DNA of 64,000 nucleotides, taken from CAVXHQ01 sp963789535 (lineage in GTDB: Bacteria > Pseudomonadota > Alphaproteobacteria > Rhodobacterales > Rhodobacteraceae). A model generated the notes under the pieces. The model was not told the DNA's origin, made no database searches, and saw only the letters and a program-made list of their open reading frames with translations. The stretch lies in assembly GCA_963789535.1 (NCBI GenBank), contig CAWBKU010000005.1:992001-1056000 (forward strand). Reading direction: 5' to 3'. Positions 26,111-34,911 of the stretch are shown here, in pieces. The position numbers were made by a program, and so were the translations under genes. Position 1 is the stretch's first letter. Every line of letters starts with the position of its first letter.

Positions 26111-27076
26111 TCAGGCGCGGGGGCGGTCGTCCTCGAGGTAATAGCGCACGTTGTCCTGAAAGCTGGCGTCCGCCGTCAGGCCGAGGCGTTCGGCGCGGTC
26201 GGCGTGGATGTCCCAGCGCCAGCCCGAGACGATGCGCTGCACGGCGGGCTGCGCCTCCCAGCGGATCAGCCGGGCGGGGTCCGGCCCGGCCACGGCGGTC
26301 ATCGCGTCGATGAGCTGCGCGATCGACCAGGTCCGGCCGGGCATCTGCATCACGCGGTTCTGCCCGAGGCTTTCGGCGGGGATCTCGGCGCCTTTTATCA
26401 GGTTCCCGACGCATTTGCGGGGCGAGAGGTAGTAGTGCAGGAAGTCGGGGTCGACCGGGCACAAAGCCTCGACGCCGTTCAGCGGCTCTCGCAGGATCGA
26501 GGACATGAACGACGAGGCGGCGCGGTTCGGGGCGCCGGGGCGGACCGAGATCGTCGGCAGGCGAAAGGCGCGGCCGTCGATGAACCCCCGGCGGGAATAG
26601 TCGTTGACCAGCAACTCTCCCATCGCCTTTTGCGTGCCGTAGGAGGTTTGAGGATTGGTCTGGACGTGATCGCCGAGCGGGTCGGGCACGTCGCCGCCAT
26701 AGACGGCGATCGAAGAGGTGAAGACGAGGGCAGGGCAGGTGGCAAGCGCGCGGCAGCGTTCGAGGACATGCCACGCGCCGAAGAGGTTGACGTCCATGCC
26801 GGTGGCGAAATCCTCCTCGGCATGGGCCGAGACCACGGCGGCGAGCAGGTAGACGACGTCCGTGTCGGGCCGGATCGCGGCGGCGACGGAGGCGGGATCG
26901 GCGATGTCGCAAAGCACCGTCTCGACCGGGAACGGGGCCGTGACGGGTGCGGGGTCCGCGATATCGGCAAGCGTCAGGCGGGCGATGTCCCCGCCGCGCA
27001 GGTGGCCCCGGTGGGCAAGGGCGCGTGCCAGTTTCTGGCCGACGACACCGCCGCCGCCGAGGATGAGGATGTTCAT
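26111..27076 (-). CDS. denD: DenD-like D-erythronate dehydrogenase (NAD-dependent epimerase/dehydratase family)
   Basis: Extended SDR, 322 residues. Nucleotide loop GGGGVVGQKLA (8-18), VVYLLAAVVSAHAEEDF (near 74), Ser in VFTSSIAVYGGDVPD (near 117) and catalytic Tyr/Lys in TSYGTQKAMGELLVNDYSRR (near 142). The pattern SYGTQKAMGELL and RLPTISVRPGAPN is that of DenD, which oxidises D-erythronate at C2 to 2-oxo-tetronate. The ATG is at 27076. It is divergent from the SDR at 27169 across a perfect TTTGGTATACCAAA operator. The substrate assignment is by family resemblance and by the OtnI-like neighbour. Confidence 0.7.
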   Translation of the reverse strand: MNILILGGGGVVGQKLARALAHRGHLRGGDIARLTLADIADPAPVTAPFPVETVLCDIADPASVAAAIRPDTDVVYLLAAVVSAHAEEDFATGMDVNLFGAWHVLERCRALATCPALVFTSSIAVYGGDVPDPLGDHVQTNPQTSYGTQKAMGELLVNDYSRRGFIDGRAFRLPTISVRPGAPNRAASSFMSSILREPLNGVEALCPVDPDFLHYYLSPRKCVGNLIKGAEIPAESLGQNRVMQMPGRTWSIAQLIDAMTAVAGPDPARLIRWEAQPAVQRIVSGWRWDIHADRAERLGLTADASFQDNVRYYLEDDRPRA

Positions 27077-27116
27077 GTGGCCGGTGTCCGTCCCGCGCGG
27101 GTGCATTTGCCTTGCC

Positions 27117-27130
27117 TTTGGTATACCAAA
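27117..27130. promoter_or_regulatory. 14-bp perfect palindrome in the denD/SDR divergent promoter region
   Basis: TTTGGTATACCAAA, centred between the denD-like gene (start 27076, minus) and the SDR gene (start 27169, plus). Its TGGTATACC core fits FadR-type GntR operators and matches the two other sites in the cluster, so both arms are probably controlled from here. Confidence 0.65.
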
Positions 27131-27168
27131 TCGTCAGCCTGCGGCAAGAGGCGGAGGGGGAGCGGGAC

Positions 27169-27900
27169 ATGCCATCCATCATCATCACAGGCGCCGGCAG
27201 CGGCATCGGACGGGCGACGGCGCAGGCGTTCATCGGGGCGGGCTGGCAGGTCGGGCTGATCGGGCGCCGGGCGGAACCGCTCGGGGAGACGGCGGCGGGG
27301 GGCGATGCGCTGGTGCTGCCCTGTGACGTGACGGACGAGGCCAGCGTCGACGCGGCCTTTGGCACGGCGGCGGCGGCATGGGGGCGGATCGACGTCCTGT
27401 TCAACAACGCCGGCGTGAGCATGAAGGGGGCGCCGGTCGACGAATTGGCGGTGGACGACATCCGGCAGGTGATCGACGTGAATGTCATGGGTGCGGTGAT
27501 CGCGGCGCGGGCGGCGTTCGGCCAGATGCGGCGGCAGAGCCCGCAGGGCGGACGGATCATCAACAACGGCTCGATCAGCGCCTATGTGCCGCGCTGGGGG
27601 TCGGTCGCCTATACGGTGTCGAAACATGCGATCACCGGCCTGACGCGGACGCTGTCTCTCGATGGACGGGCGTTCGGCATCGCCTGCGGCCAGATCGACA
27701 TCGGCAACGCCCTTACCGACATGGCGGCGAAGATGACCCAAGGGGTGCCGCAGGCGGACGGGTCCATCGCCGTCGAGCCGGTGATGGATGTGGCCGAGGT
27801 GGCGCGGTCGGTCCTGCACATGGCGTCGCTGCCGGTGGGCGCGAACGTGCAGTTCATGACGGTGATGGCGACGAACATGCCCTATATCGGGCGCGGCTGA
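27169..27900 (+). CDS. Short-chain dehydrogenase/reductase
   Basis: Classical SDR, 243 residues. TGxxxGxG loop TGAGSGIG (7-14), NNAG at about 82-85, catalytic Ser in NGSISAYVP, and Tyr/Lys in AYTVSKHAITGLTR near 146-150. GGAGGGGGAG precedes the ATG at 27169. First gene of the plus-strand arm of the GntR-regulated cluster, ten bp before a second SDR. Probably oxidises a hydroxyl of a sugar acid or lactone; the substrate is unknown. Confidence 0.75.
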   Translation: MPSIIITGAGSGIGRATAQAFIGAGWQVGLIGRRAEPLGETAAGGDALVLPCDVTDEASVDAAFGTAAAAWGRIDVLFNNAGVSMKGAPVDELAVDDIRQVIDVNVMGAVIAARAAFGQMRRQSPQGGRIINNGSISAYVPRWGSVAYTVSKHAITGLTRTLSLDGRAFGIACGQIDIGNALTDMAAKMTQGVPQADGSIAVEPVMDVAEVARSVLHMASLPVGANVQFMTVMATNMPYIGRG

Positions 27901-27910
27901 GGAGCGGGCG

Positions 27911-28639
27911 ATGGAGATGAAGGGGCAGGTGGCGGTCGTCACCGGCGGTGCGCAGGGGATCGGGTTCGCGGTCGGGACGGCACTCGCGGCGCGGGGCGTC
28001 CGGGTGGTGAGCTGGGACGTGGATGCGGGCAACGGGGCGGCGATGGCCGGGATCGGCGGCGTTGCCGTGGCCTGCGACATTACCGATTTCGCCGCCGTGC
28101 AGGCCGCCCACGCAGAGACCTGCGCGCAGGCGGGCGTGCCCGCGATCCTCGTCAACAGCGCGGGCATCACCGGGCCGAACGCGACGCTCGAGGATTACGA
28201 TCCGGCCGACTGGCGCCGCGTGATCGACCTGAACCTGAACGGCACGTTCCACGTCAACAAGGTCTGCGTGCCGGGGATGAAGGCGGCGGGCTACTGGCGG
28301 ATCCTGAACGTGGCGTCGATCGCGGGCAAGGAGGGGAACCCGAACGCCAGCGCCTATTCGGCGTCGAAGGCGGGGGTGATCGGGCTGACGAAGTCGCTGG
28401 GCAAGGAGCTGGCGGCGTTCGACATCGCGGTCAATTGCGTCACACCGGCGGCGGCGCGGACGCGGATCTTCGACCAGATGAAACAGGAGCATATCGACTA
28501 CATGCTGTCGAAGATCCCGCGCGGACGGTTCCTCGAGGTCGAGGAGGCGGCGCGGATGATCGTCTGGGCGGTATCGCCGGAGAATTCGTTCACCACGGGC
28601 GCGGTGTTCGATCTGTCGGGGGGCCGGGCGACATACTGA
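27911..28639 (+). CDS. Short-chain dehydrogenase/reductase (FabG-like)
   Basis: Classical SDR, 242 residues: TGGAQGIG (12-19), NSAG near 83, Ser in NVASIAGKEGNPN, Tyr/Lys in AYSASKAGVIGLTK near 150-154, C-terminal FDLSGGRATY. It belongs to the branch used in sugar and sugar-acid clusters, such as 2-keto-3-deoxy-L-fuconate or L-fucose dehydrogenases, rather than fatty acid synthesis. It follows the first SDR closely with GGAGCGGG before its ATG. Confidence 0.75.
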   Translation: MEMKGQVAVVTGGAQGIGFAVGTALAARGVRVVSWDVDAGNGAAMAGIGGVAVACDITDFAAVQAAHAETCAQAGVPAILVNSAGITGPNATLEDYDPADWRRVIDLNLNGTFHVNKVCVPGMKAAGYWRILNVASIAGKEGNPNASAYSASKAGVIGLTKSLGKELAAFDIAVNCVTPAAARTRIFDQMKQEHIDYMLSKIPRGRFLEVEEAARMIVWAVSPENSFTTGAVFDLSGGRATY

Positions 28640-28870
28640 TGGCGGCGCCGGTCGCGGCGATCACGCCCACGATGCGGAGGACGGCAGTGGCCGGTGCGCC
28701 GCAGGCGAGGCATTGGGGAATACCGGTCCCGTGGCCGAGGCGGCGGGCGGTGCGACGAGGGCGCCGGGGGATACCGCGCGGCGGGCGATGCGGGGCACGG
28801 GGGCGCGGAGACGTTCGCCGGGACGGGTCCGCGCGGTCATGGACCGGACCGATGTGGAGGGGGACGGTGG
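28640..28870. other. 231-bp gap inside the acid-sugar operon
   Basis: No frame gives a recognisable protein; all three plus-strand readings are Arg/Gly/Ala-rich. The gap is long for an operon otherwise spaced by a few bases, so it could be a remnant of a lost gene, but nothing in it supports a specific identity. Confidence 0.35.
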
Positions 28871-29629
28871 ATGCGGTTTTCGGCAAATCTGGGGTTCCTG
28901 TGGGCTGAACTTGCCTTGCCCGAGGCGATCCGGGCGGCACGGCGCGCGGGCTTTGACGCGGTCGAATGCCATTGGCCCTATGATGTCCCGGTGGCCGAGG
29001 TCCGGGCGGCGCTGGACGGGACGGGGTTGCCGATGCTGGGCCTGAATACGCGGCAGGGCGGGCCGGGCGAGAACGGGTTGGCGGCCCTGCCCGGACGGCG
29101 GGCCGAGGCGTTCGCGGCGGTGGACGAGGCGCTGGACTATGCGGCGGCGGTGGGGGCGCGGGCGGTGCACGTGATGGCGGGGATCGCGTCGGGTGCGGCG
29201 GCGGAGGCGGCGTTCATCGAGACGCTGCGCCATGCCTGCGACCGGGCCGGATCATGTGGTATCTTGATCGAGCCGCTCAATGCCCACGATGCGCCGGGAT
29301 ACTTCCTGCGCACGACCGATCAGGCCGCGGCGATCGTCGCGGCGGTGGACCGGCCCAATCTGCGGCTGATGTTCGATTGCTATCACGTGCAGCGGACCGA
29401 GGGCGATGCCTTGGCACGGCTTGTCCGTCTCGCGCCGATCATCGGGCACGTTCAGGTGGCCTCCGTGCCGGATCGGGGCGCGCCGGATCATGGCCAACTG
29501 GATCATACCCTTGTCTGGCAGGCGCTTGCGGGGATCGGCTGGGACGCGCCGGTGGGTGCGGAATACCGGCCCGGCGGCGATACGGATGCGACCCTCGGGT
29601 GGTTGAAGGGGGCGCGGGCGGCGCCCTAG
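28871..29629 (+). CDS. otnI: OtnI/hydroxypyruvate-isomerase-like sugar-acid isomerase
   Basis: TIM-barrel protein of the xylose-isomerase-like superfamily, 252 residues. Features: MRFSANLGFLW, GFDAVECHWPYDVP near 32, LNTRQGGPGENGLAA near 60, metal/catalytic Glu in ILIEPLNAHDAPGYFL near 140, Asp/His in LMFDCYHVQRTEGD, and Glu in GAEYRPGG near 233. Family members are hydroxypyruvate isomerase (Hyi) and 2-oxo-tetronate isomerase (OtnI); the DenD-like neighbour favours OtnI. GGAGGGGGA precedes the ATG. Its stop shares CTAG with the convergent GntR gene. No OtnK or OtnC is present in the window. Confidence 0.68.
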   Translation: MRFSANLGFLWAELALPEAIRAARRAGFDAVECHWPYDVPVAEVRAALDGTGLPMLGLNTRQGGPGENGLAALPGRRAEAFAAVDEALDYAAAVGARAVHVMAGIASGAAAEAAFIETLRHACDRAGSCGILIEPLNAHDAPGYFLRTTDQAAAIVAAVDRPNLRLMFDCYHVQRTEGDALARLVRLAPIIGHVQVASVPDRGAPDHGQLDHTLVWQALAGIGWDAPVGAEYRPGGDTDATLGWLKGARAAP

Positions 29630-30282
29630 GGTGCGGCGATCTCGGCGCGGATGAGCAGGGCGATATCGTCGCCGAGGCCCTCGAGATGGGTGCCGATGGC
29701 GCTGCGGATCGCGGCGGCGTCGCGGGCGCGCAGGGCCGCGGCGATGGCGGTATGATGCGCGATGACCCGGGCACGGTTGCGGCGCTGCATCGCGGCGAGG
29801 TAGCGGGCGCGCCACAGGCGGGCGAGGAAGGTGCGGTGAATCTCCGCCAGCGGGACGTTGTGCGCGGCGCGTGCGATGGCCGAATGGAACCCCATGTCGG
29901 TCTCGAACATGTCGAGCGGATCGGCAATGTCGAACCGGGCGGCCATATCGGCGACGATCCCCTCGATTGCCGCGATCTCGGCGTCGGTGGCACGCGCGCA
30001 GGCGAGTTCGCCCGACAGCAACTCGACCGCCAGCAACACCTCGACGTCGTCGGTCGCCTGTCTGAGGGTCGGGGTCGCCACGACCGGGCTGCGCGCGGGG
30101 CGCAACTGGACGAGGCCCTCGGTGGCGAGGATGCGGATCGCCTCGCGCAGGGGCGTGCGGCTGACGCCCATGTCGGCGGCGGTGTCGCGTTCCTTGATCG
30201 AGGTGCCGGGCGGCAGGCGGCCGAGCAGGATGTCGCGCCGCAACTGTCGGGCGATGTCGTCGGCGAGGGGTTGGTCGCTCAT
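29626..30282 (-). CDS. GntR-family regulator, FadR/FCD subfamily
   Basis: A 218-residue transcription factor. N-terminal winged helix (about 3-65) with the typical GTSIKERDTAADMGVSRTPLREAIRILATEGLV pattern, C-terminal FCD domain (about 80-210) whose metal-binding residues appear in DMGFHSAIARAAHN and RVIAHHTAIAAAL. The ATG at 30282 is chosen; a longer frame to 30330 would run toward the GGTATACC site at 30333. That site 50 bp upstream suggests autoregulation, and identical cores before the dehydrogenase genes suggest it controls the sugar-acid cluster. Confidence 0.82.
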   Translation of the reverse strand: MSDQPLADDIARQLRRDILLGRLPPGTSIKERDTAADMGVSRTPLREAIRILATEGLVQLRPARSPVVATPTLRQATDDVEVLLAVELLSGELACARATDAEIAAIEGIVADMAARFDIADPLDMFETDMGFHSAIARAAHNVPLAEIHRTFLARLWRARYLAAMQRRNRARVIAHHTAIAAALRARDAAAIRSAIGTHLEGLGDDIALLIRAEIAAP

Positions 30283-30331
30283 CGGCGGCGGCAATCCGTG
30301 CGGGGGGGCCGGACTGCGGCCTTCCGCCATC

Positions 30332-30341
30332 TGGTATACCG
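30332..30341. promoter_or_regulatory. GGTATACC operator-like site upstream of the GntR gene
   Basis: TGGTATACCG between the GntR start and the end of the sugar ABC ATPase gene. It shares GGTATACC and the following TTTGCCC with the site at 23973. Confidence 0.58.
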
Positions 30342-30373
30342 TTTGCCCGCACCTGTCGAGGATCGGGCGCCGG

Positions 30374-31194
<821 letters not shown>

Positions 31195-31198
<4 letters not shown>

Positions 31199-32283
31199 GC
31201 CGTCACCTTTCTGATCCATTGGTCGACCGCGACGGCACCGATGATGAGGGCGCCGATCAGCAGATAGGTCCATTGCGCGTCGGCCCCCATGAGGCGCAGG
31301 CCGAGGGAGAAGACACCGACGATCAGCGCCCCGAAGATCGAGCCGACGATGGAACCGCGACCGCCGAAGAGGGAGATGCCGCCGATGACGACGGCGGTGA
31401 TGCTCTCGATGTTGGCCTCCTGTCCCGAGGTGGGCGAGACAGAGCCGATGCGGCCGATCAGGGCCCAGCCGGCGAAGGCGCAGATCAGGCCCGAGATCAT
31501 GTAGACCGCGATCAGGGTGCCGCGGACGTTCACGCCCGAAAGCTGCGCCGCCTCGGGGTCGTCACCGACGGCGTAGATGTGGCGGCCAAAGGCGGTGGAG
31601 CGCAGGATATAGGCGAGCAGCGCGATGAGGAGGATCATGAAGATCACCCCGTAGGTGAAGGTGGCGCCGCCGCGCCCGGCCTCGTCGGCACCGATCTTGA
31701 ACGTGGTGCCGAAGAATTGCAGGAGGGGCGCCTGCGCGGTGATGTCCTGACTTCGGATCGTTTCGTTCTGGGAATAGAGGTAATTGGTGGCGAGAAAGAT
31801 TTGCCAGGTGCCCAGCGTGACGATGAAGGGCGGCAGTTTCATCACCGCGACGAGCCAGCCGTTGAGAAAGCCGCAGGCGGTGCCGACCACGAGGCCGCAG
31901 AGGATCGAGATCTCGACCGGCAGGCCGTAGCGGAAGGTGAACTGGCCCATGACGACGGACGACAGGACCATGATCGCGCCGACCGACAGGTCGATGCCCG
32001 CGGTCAGGATCACGAGGCTTTGCGCGGCGGCGACGATGCCGACGATCTGCACCTGTTGCAGGATCAGCGTCAGGGCGAAGGGCGAGAAGAACCGCGAGCC
32101 CTGAAGGATGCCGAAGATGACGATCGAGACGACGAGGACGACGAGCGGCACGAGCGCCGGGGTGACGTGCAGCGCGTGCTGGACCCTGGAGATGAAGCCT
32201 TTGCGGTCGTCGCGGAACTCGGCGACGGTCTCGTCGCGCCTGCCCTTGACGGTGGACTCGTAGTCGTTGGCGTCGCTGGGCAT
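31195..32283 (-). CDS. frcC: Sugar ABC transporter permease (FrcC-type)
   Basis: Inner-membrane permease of the RbsC/FrcC family, 362 residues, about ten hydrophobic helices. A charged cytoplasmic N-terminus (1-38) precedes the first helix. The family signature LVILTAGIDLSVGAIMVLSS lies near 100, and the cytoplasmic loop AVGDDPEAAQLSGVNV near 250. GGGAGGGGAG precedes the ATG at 32283. Confidence 0.83.
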
Positions 32284-32330
32284 CGGCTCCCCTCCCAAAG
32301 AACGATGGACCGGGACGTGCCCGGACGAAA

Positions 32331-32356
32331 CCGGGGCGGACCGTGGCCCGCCCCGG
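32331..32356 (-). promoter_or_regulatory. Intercistronic hairpin after the sugar-binding-protein gene
   Basis: Perfect 9-bp stem CCGGGGCGG / CCGCCCCGG with an eight-base loop in the gap between the binding-protein and permease genes; likely lowers expression of the membrane subunits relative to the binding protein. Confidence 0.5.
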
Positions 32357-32390
32357 AGAGTTTCATCATGCGGCCCGAAGGCCGGTCAGA

Positions 32391-33413
32391 TCAACCCCAG
32401 CAGATTTCCGTGCCTTCGGCGGAGGTCAGGCTCTCGACGCCGTCCGCAGGCGCGTCGGTGATGAGGGCCACGCCGGTGTCGACGAAATCCTTGCCTTCGG
32501 TGTTCTCGGGCAGGGTGCCGTCGGCGGCGAACTGCGCGATCGCCTCCATCCCGAGGGCCGCCATTTGCAGCGGGTATTGCTGCGAGGTGGCGCCGATGAC
32601 GCCGTCGGCGACGTTCTGCACACCGGGGCAACCGCCGTCGACGGACACGATGAGCACGTCGTTCTCGCGCCCGATGGCCTTCAGCGCCTCGTAGGCACCG
32701 GCGGCGGCAGGCTCGTTGATCGTGTAGACGACGTTGATCTCGGGATCGACGGCGAGGAGATTCTCCATCGCGGTGCGGCCGCCTTCCTCGTTGCCGCTCG
32801 TCACGTCGTTGCCGACGATGCGGGGATCGGTCTCGTCGCCGATGACGTTCACGTCGACGGTGTCGATGCCGAAGCCGGTGAGGAAGCCCTGATCGCGCAG
32901 GACGTCGACGGTCGGCTGGCTGACCGCGAGGTCGAGCATGGCGATGCGGGCGTTGGCCGCGTCGTCACCGAGTTGCGCCGCGGCCCACTGGCCGATCAGG
33001 AGGCCGGCCTGGAAGTTGTCGGTGGCGAAGGTGGCGTCGGCGGCATCGGCGGGCGACAGCGGCGTGTCCAGCGCGATGACGAGAAGGCCCGCGTCGCGTG
33101 CCTGCTGCACCGCGCCGACGATGGCGGAGGTGTCGGAGGCGGCGATCAGGATGCCCGAAGCGCCCGACAGGATGCAGGTCTCGATGGCGGCGACCTGGGT
33201 TTCGTGGTCGCCGTCGACGGTGCCGGCATAGGAGGTGAGGGTGATGCCCAGCTCTTCGGCGGCGGCCTCTGCGCCTTCGCGCATCTTGACGAAGAACGGG
33301 TTGGTGTCGGTCTTTGTGATGAGGCAGGCCGAGACGGACGAATGGGCGTCGGCAAAGGCGGCGCCGGTCGATGCGAGGACCGCCAGGGCGGTTCCGGTAA
33401 GCAGCTTTTTCAT
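32391..33413 (-). CDS. frcB: Periplasmic sugar-binding protein (FrcB-type)
   Basis: Type I periplasmic receptor, 340 residues, signal peptide MKKLLTGTALAVLASTGAAFA cleaved near 21. Binding-cleft segments include ITKTDTNPFFVKMREGAE, SDTSAIVGAVQQARDAG, ALDTPLSP, and VSVDGGCPGVQNV. The wording matches FrcB of the fructose importer. First gene of the minus-strand operon, divergent from the ROK regulator; the ATG is at 33413. Confidence 0.82.
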   Translation of the reverse strand: MKKLLTGTALAVLASTGAAFADAHSSVSACLITKTDTNPFFVKMREGAEAAAEELGITLTSYAGTVDGDHETQVAAIETCILSGASGILIAASDTSAIVGAVQQARDAGLLVIALDTPLSPADAADATFATDNFQAGLLIGQWAAAQLGDDAANARIAMLDLAVSQPTVDVLRDQGFLTGFGIDTVDVNVIGDETDPRIVGNDVTSGNEEGGRTAMENLLAVDPEINVVYTINEPAAAGAYEALKAIGRENDVLIVSVDGGCPGVQNVADGVIGATSQQYPLQMAALGMEAIAQFAADGTLPENTEGKDFVDTGVALITDAPADGVESLTSAEGTEICWG

Positions 33414-33513
33414 GATTCCTCCCAGAATCTTGGTGTTCATGCATATGTCAGGTCGGGCCGACGTCTCGCGGCTGCCTTTCCACGCCCCATTGAGACAACG
33501 ATTCGGGGCGTGG

Positions 33514-33519
33514 TGTCAA
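33514..33519 (-). promoter_or_regulatory. Candidate -35 element of the frcBCA-type operon
   Basis: On the minus strand a perfect TTGACA lies about 100 bases upstream of frcB; the -10 region (near 33491-33497) is weak, as if activation is needed. An AT-rich palindrome lies directly upstream at 33522-33533. Confidence 0.4.
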
Positions 33520-33521
33520 TT

Positions 33522-33533
33522 AGTTAATTAACT
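33522..33533. promoter_or_regulatory. AT-rich 12-bp palindrome, candidate ROK operator
   Basis: AGTTAATTAACT is a perfect palindrome, strikingly AT-rich in this GC-rich DNA, with a partial copy (TTTATTAAC) right after it. It lies between frcB and the divergent ROK gene, the expected place for the ROK protein to bind. Confidence 0.55.
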
Positions 33534-33586
33534 TTCTTTATTAACCCAGCCGGATTATCGTCTGCGCGGGAGGCGCCGTCAGACGC

Positions 33587-34780
33587 ATGGCCGATGACAG
33601 TGTAAGAGCGATCGGCGCGGGCCTGAGCCAGAAGGGCGTGCGCAACCACAACGAGCGGTTGATCCTGACGCTGGTGCAGCGGCACGGGGCGTTGCCGGGC
33701 AGCGATCTGGCGCGGCGCAGCGGCCTGTCGGCACCGACGGTGTCGGCGATCCTGCGCAGCCTCGAGGGGGACGGCCTGCTGTTGCGGGGCGATCCGGTGC
33801 GCGGCCGGGTGGGCAAACCGTCGGTGCCGATACGGCTCGCGCCCGGGGGGGTGTTTTCCTGGGGGATCAAGATCGGGCGGCGCTCGACCGATCTGCTGCT
33901 GATGGATTTTACCGGGGTGATCCGGGGCCAGATGCGGCTGACCTATACCTTTCCGCGGCCTGCCGAGATCATCGCCTTCGTGGCGGACGGGCTGTGCCGG
34001 ATCAGCGTCGGCATGACGGCGGACGAGGTCGCGCGGATCTGCGGCGTCGGCCTCGCGGCGCCGTTCGAGATGTGGGACTGGCTCGATACGCTGGGCGCGC
34101 CGGTGGACCTGTCGGCCGAATGGCGGCAGACCGACGTGGCCGCCGAGATCGGGCGGATCAGCGGCCTGCCGGTCACGCTCATGAACGATGCGACGGCGGC
34201 CTGTCAGGCCGAGCACGTCTATGGCCGCGGGCGGGCGTTCCGGGATTATGCCTATTTCTTCGTCGCGGCCTTCGTCGGCGGCGGCGTGGTCCTGAACCAT
34301 TCGGTCTATGAGGGGCGGTCGCGCAATGCCGGCGCGCTGGGCTCTCTGCGCAGCATCGGGCCGGGCGGCGAGACGGTGCAGCTCGTCGATGTCGCCTCGA
34401 TCCACCTGCTCGAGGCGGCGCTGGCGCGCGACGGCCTCGATCCGCAGCAATTGTGGTCCGTGCCGCAGGACTGGTCGCATCTGGGGGTGCAGGTCGGGCC
34501 GTGGATTGCGCGGACGGCGCAGGAACTGGCGAAGGCGAGCCTGTCGACCTGTGCGGTCATCGACTTCGAGGCGGTGATCGTCGACGGCGCCTTTCCGGCG
34601 GCGGTGCGCGACGATCTGGTGGCGCAGACCCGCGCGGCGCTGTGCGGGCACGACCTGCGCGGACTGATCGCGCCGCAGATCGAGGCGGGCACCATCGGCG
34701 GCAATGCCCGCGCCATCGGGGCGGCGTCGAGCCCGATGTTCTCGCAGTTCCTGCTCGACACCAACGCCGGACTTCGATGA
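33587..34780 (+). CDS. ROK-family transcriptional repressor
   Basis: A 397-residue regulator of the NagC/Mlc/XylR type. Winged helix at about 22-80 (LIGT-like LPGSDLARRSGLSAPTVSAILRSLEGDGLL), then the ROK sugar-kinase-like domain with GVGLAAPFE, LMNDATAAC and AFVGGGVVL. The cysteine-rich zinc motif usual in ROK proteins is absent (RNAGALGSLRSIGPGGE stands at its place). Divergent from the sugar importer, like frcR in rhizobia; it probably represses that operon and itself. Confidence 0.78.
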   Translation: MADDSVRAIGAGLSQKGVRNHNERLILTLVQRHGALPGSDLARRSGLSAPTVSAILRSLEGDGLLLRGDPVRGRVGKPSVPIRLAPGGVFSWGIKIGRRSTDLLLMDFTGVIRGQMRLTYTFPRPAEIIAFVADGLCRISVGMTADEVARICGVGLAAPFEMWDWLDTLGAPVDLSAEWRQTDVAAEIGRISGLPVTLMNDATAACQAEHVYGRGRAFRDYAYFFVAAFVGGGVVLNHSVYEGRSRNAGALGSLRSIGPGGETVQLVDVASIHLLEAALARDGLDPQQLWSVPQDWSHLGVQVGPWIARTAQELAKASLSTCAVIDFEAVIVDGAFPAAVRDDLVAQTRAALCGHDLRGLIAPQIEAGTIGGNARAIGAASSPMFSQFLLDTNAGLR

Positions 34781-34820
34781 CGAGGCCCTGCGCGGACCGC
34801 AGGGCGGCGGATCGTCCGAT

Positions 34821-34847
34821 TTGACGGGACGGTGCGGAACCTATACT
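34821..34847 (+). promoter_or_regulatory. Candidate promoter of the RND efflux operon
   Basis: TTGACG (34821-34826) and TATACT (34842-34847, 5 of 6 matches) with a 15-base spacer, 65 bases upstream of the first gene. The -10 overlaps a palindrome at 34845-34864, so binding there would block transcription. Confidence 0.45.
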
Positions 34848-34864
34848 GAACCAATCAGTTCAGT
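34845..34864. promoter_or_regulatory. Perfect 7-6-7 inverted repeat, TetR-type operator candidate
   Basis: ACTGAAC - CAATCA - GTTCAGT overlaps the -10 of the RND operon promoter. This arrangement is typical of AcrR/TetR repressors of efflux pumps. No such regulator gene adjoins the operon. Confidence 0.6.
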
Positions 34865-34911
34865 TTGCGATGCCGAGCGGTCATCGCCCGACGCAGCCCC
34901 GGAGATTTGCG

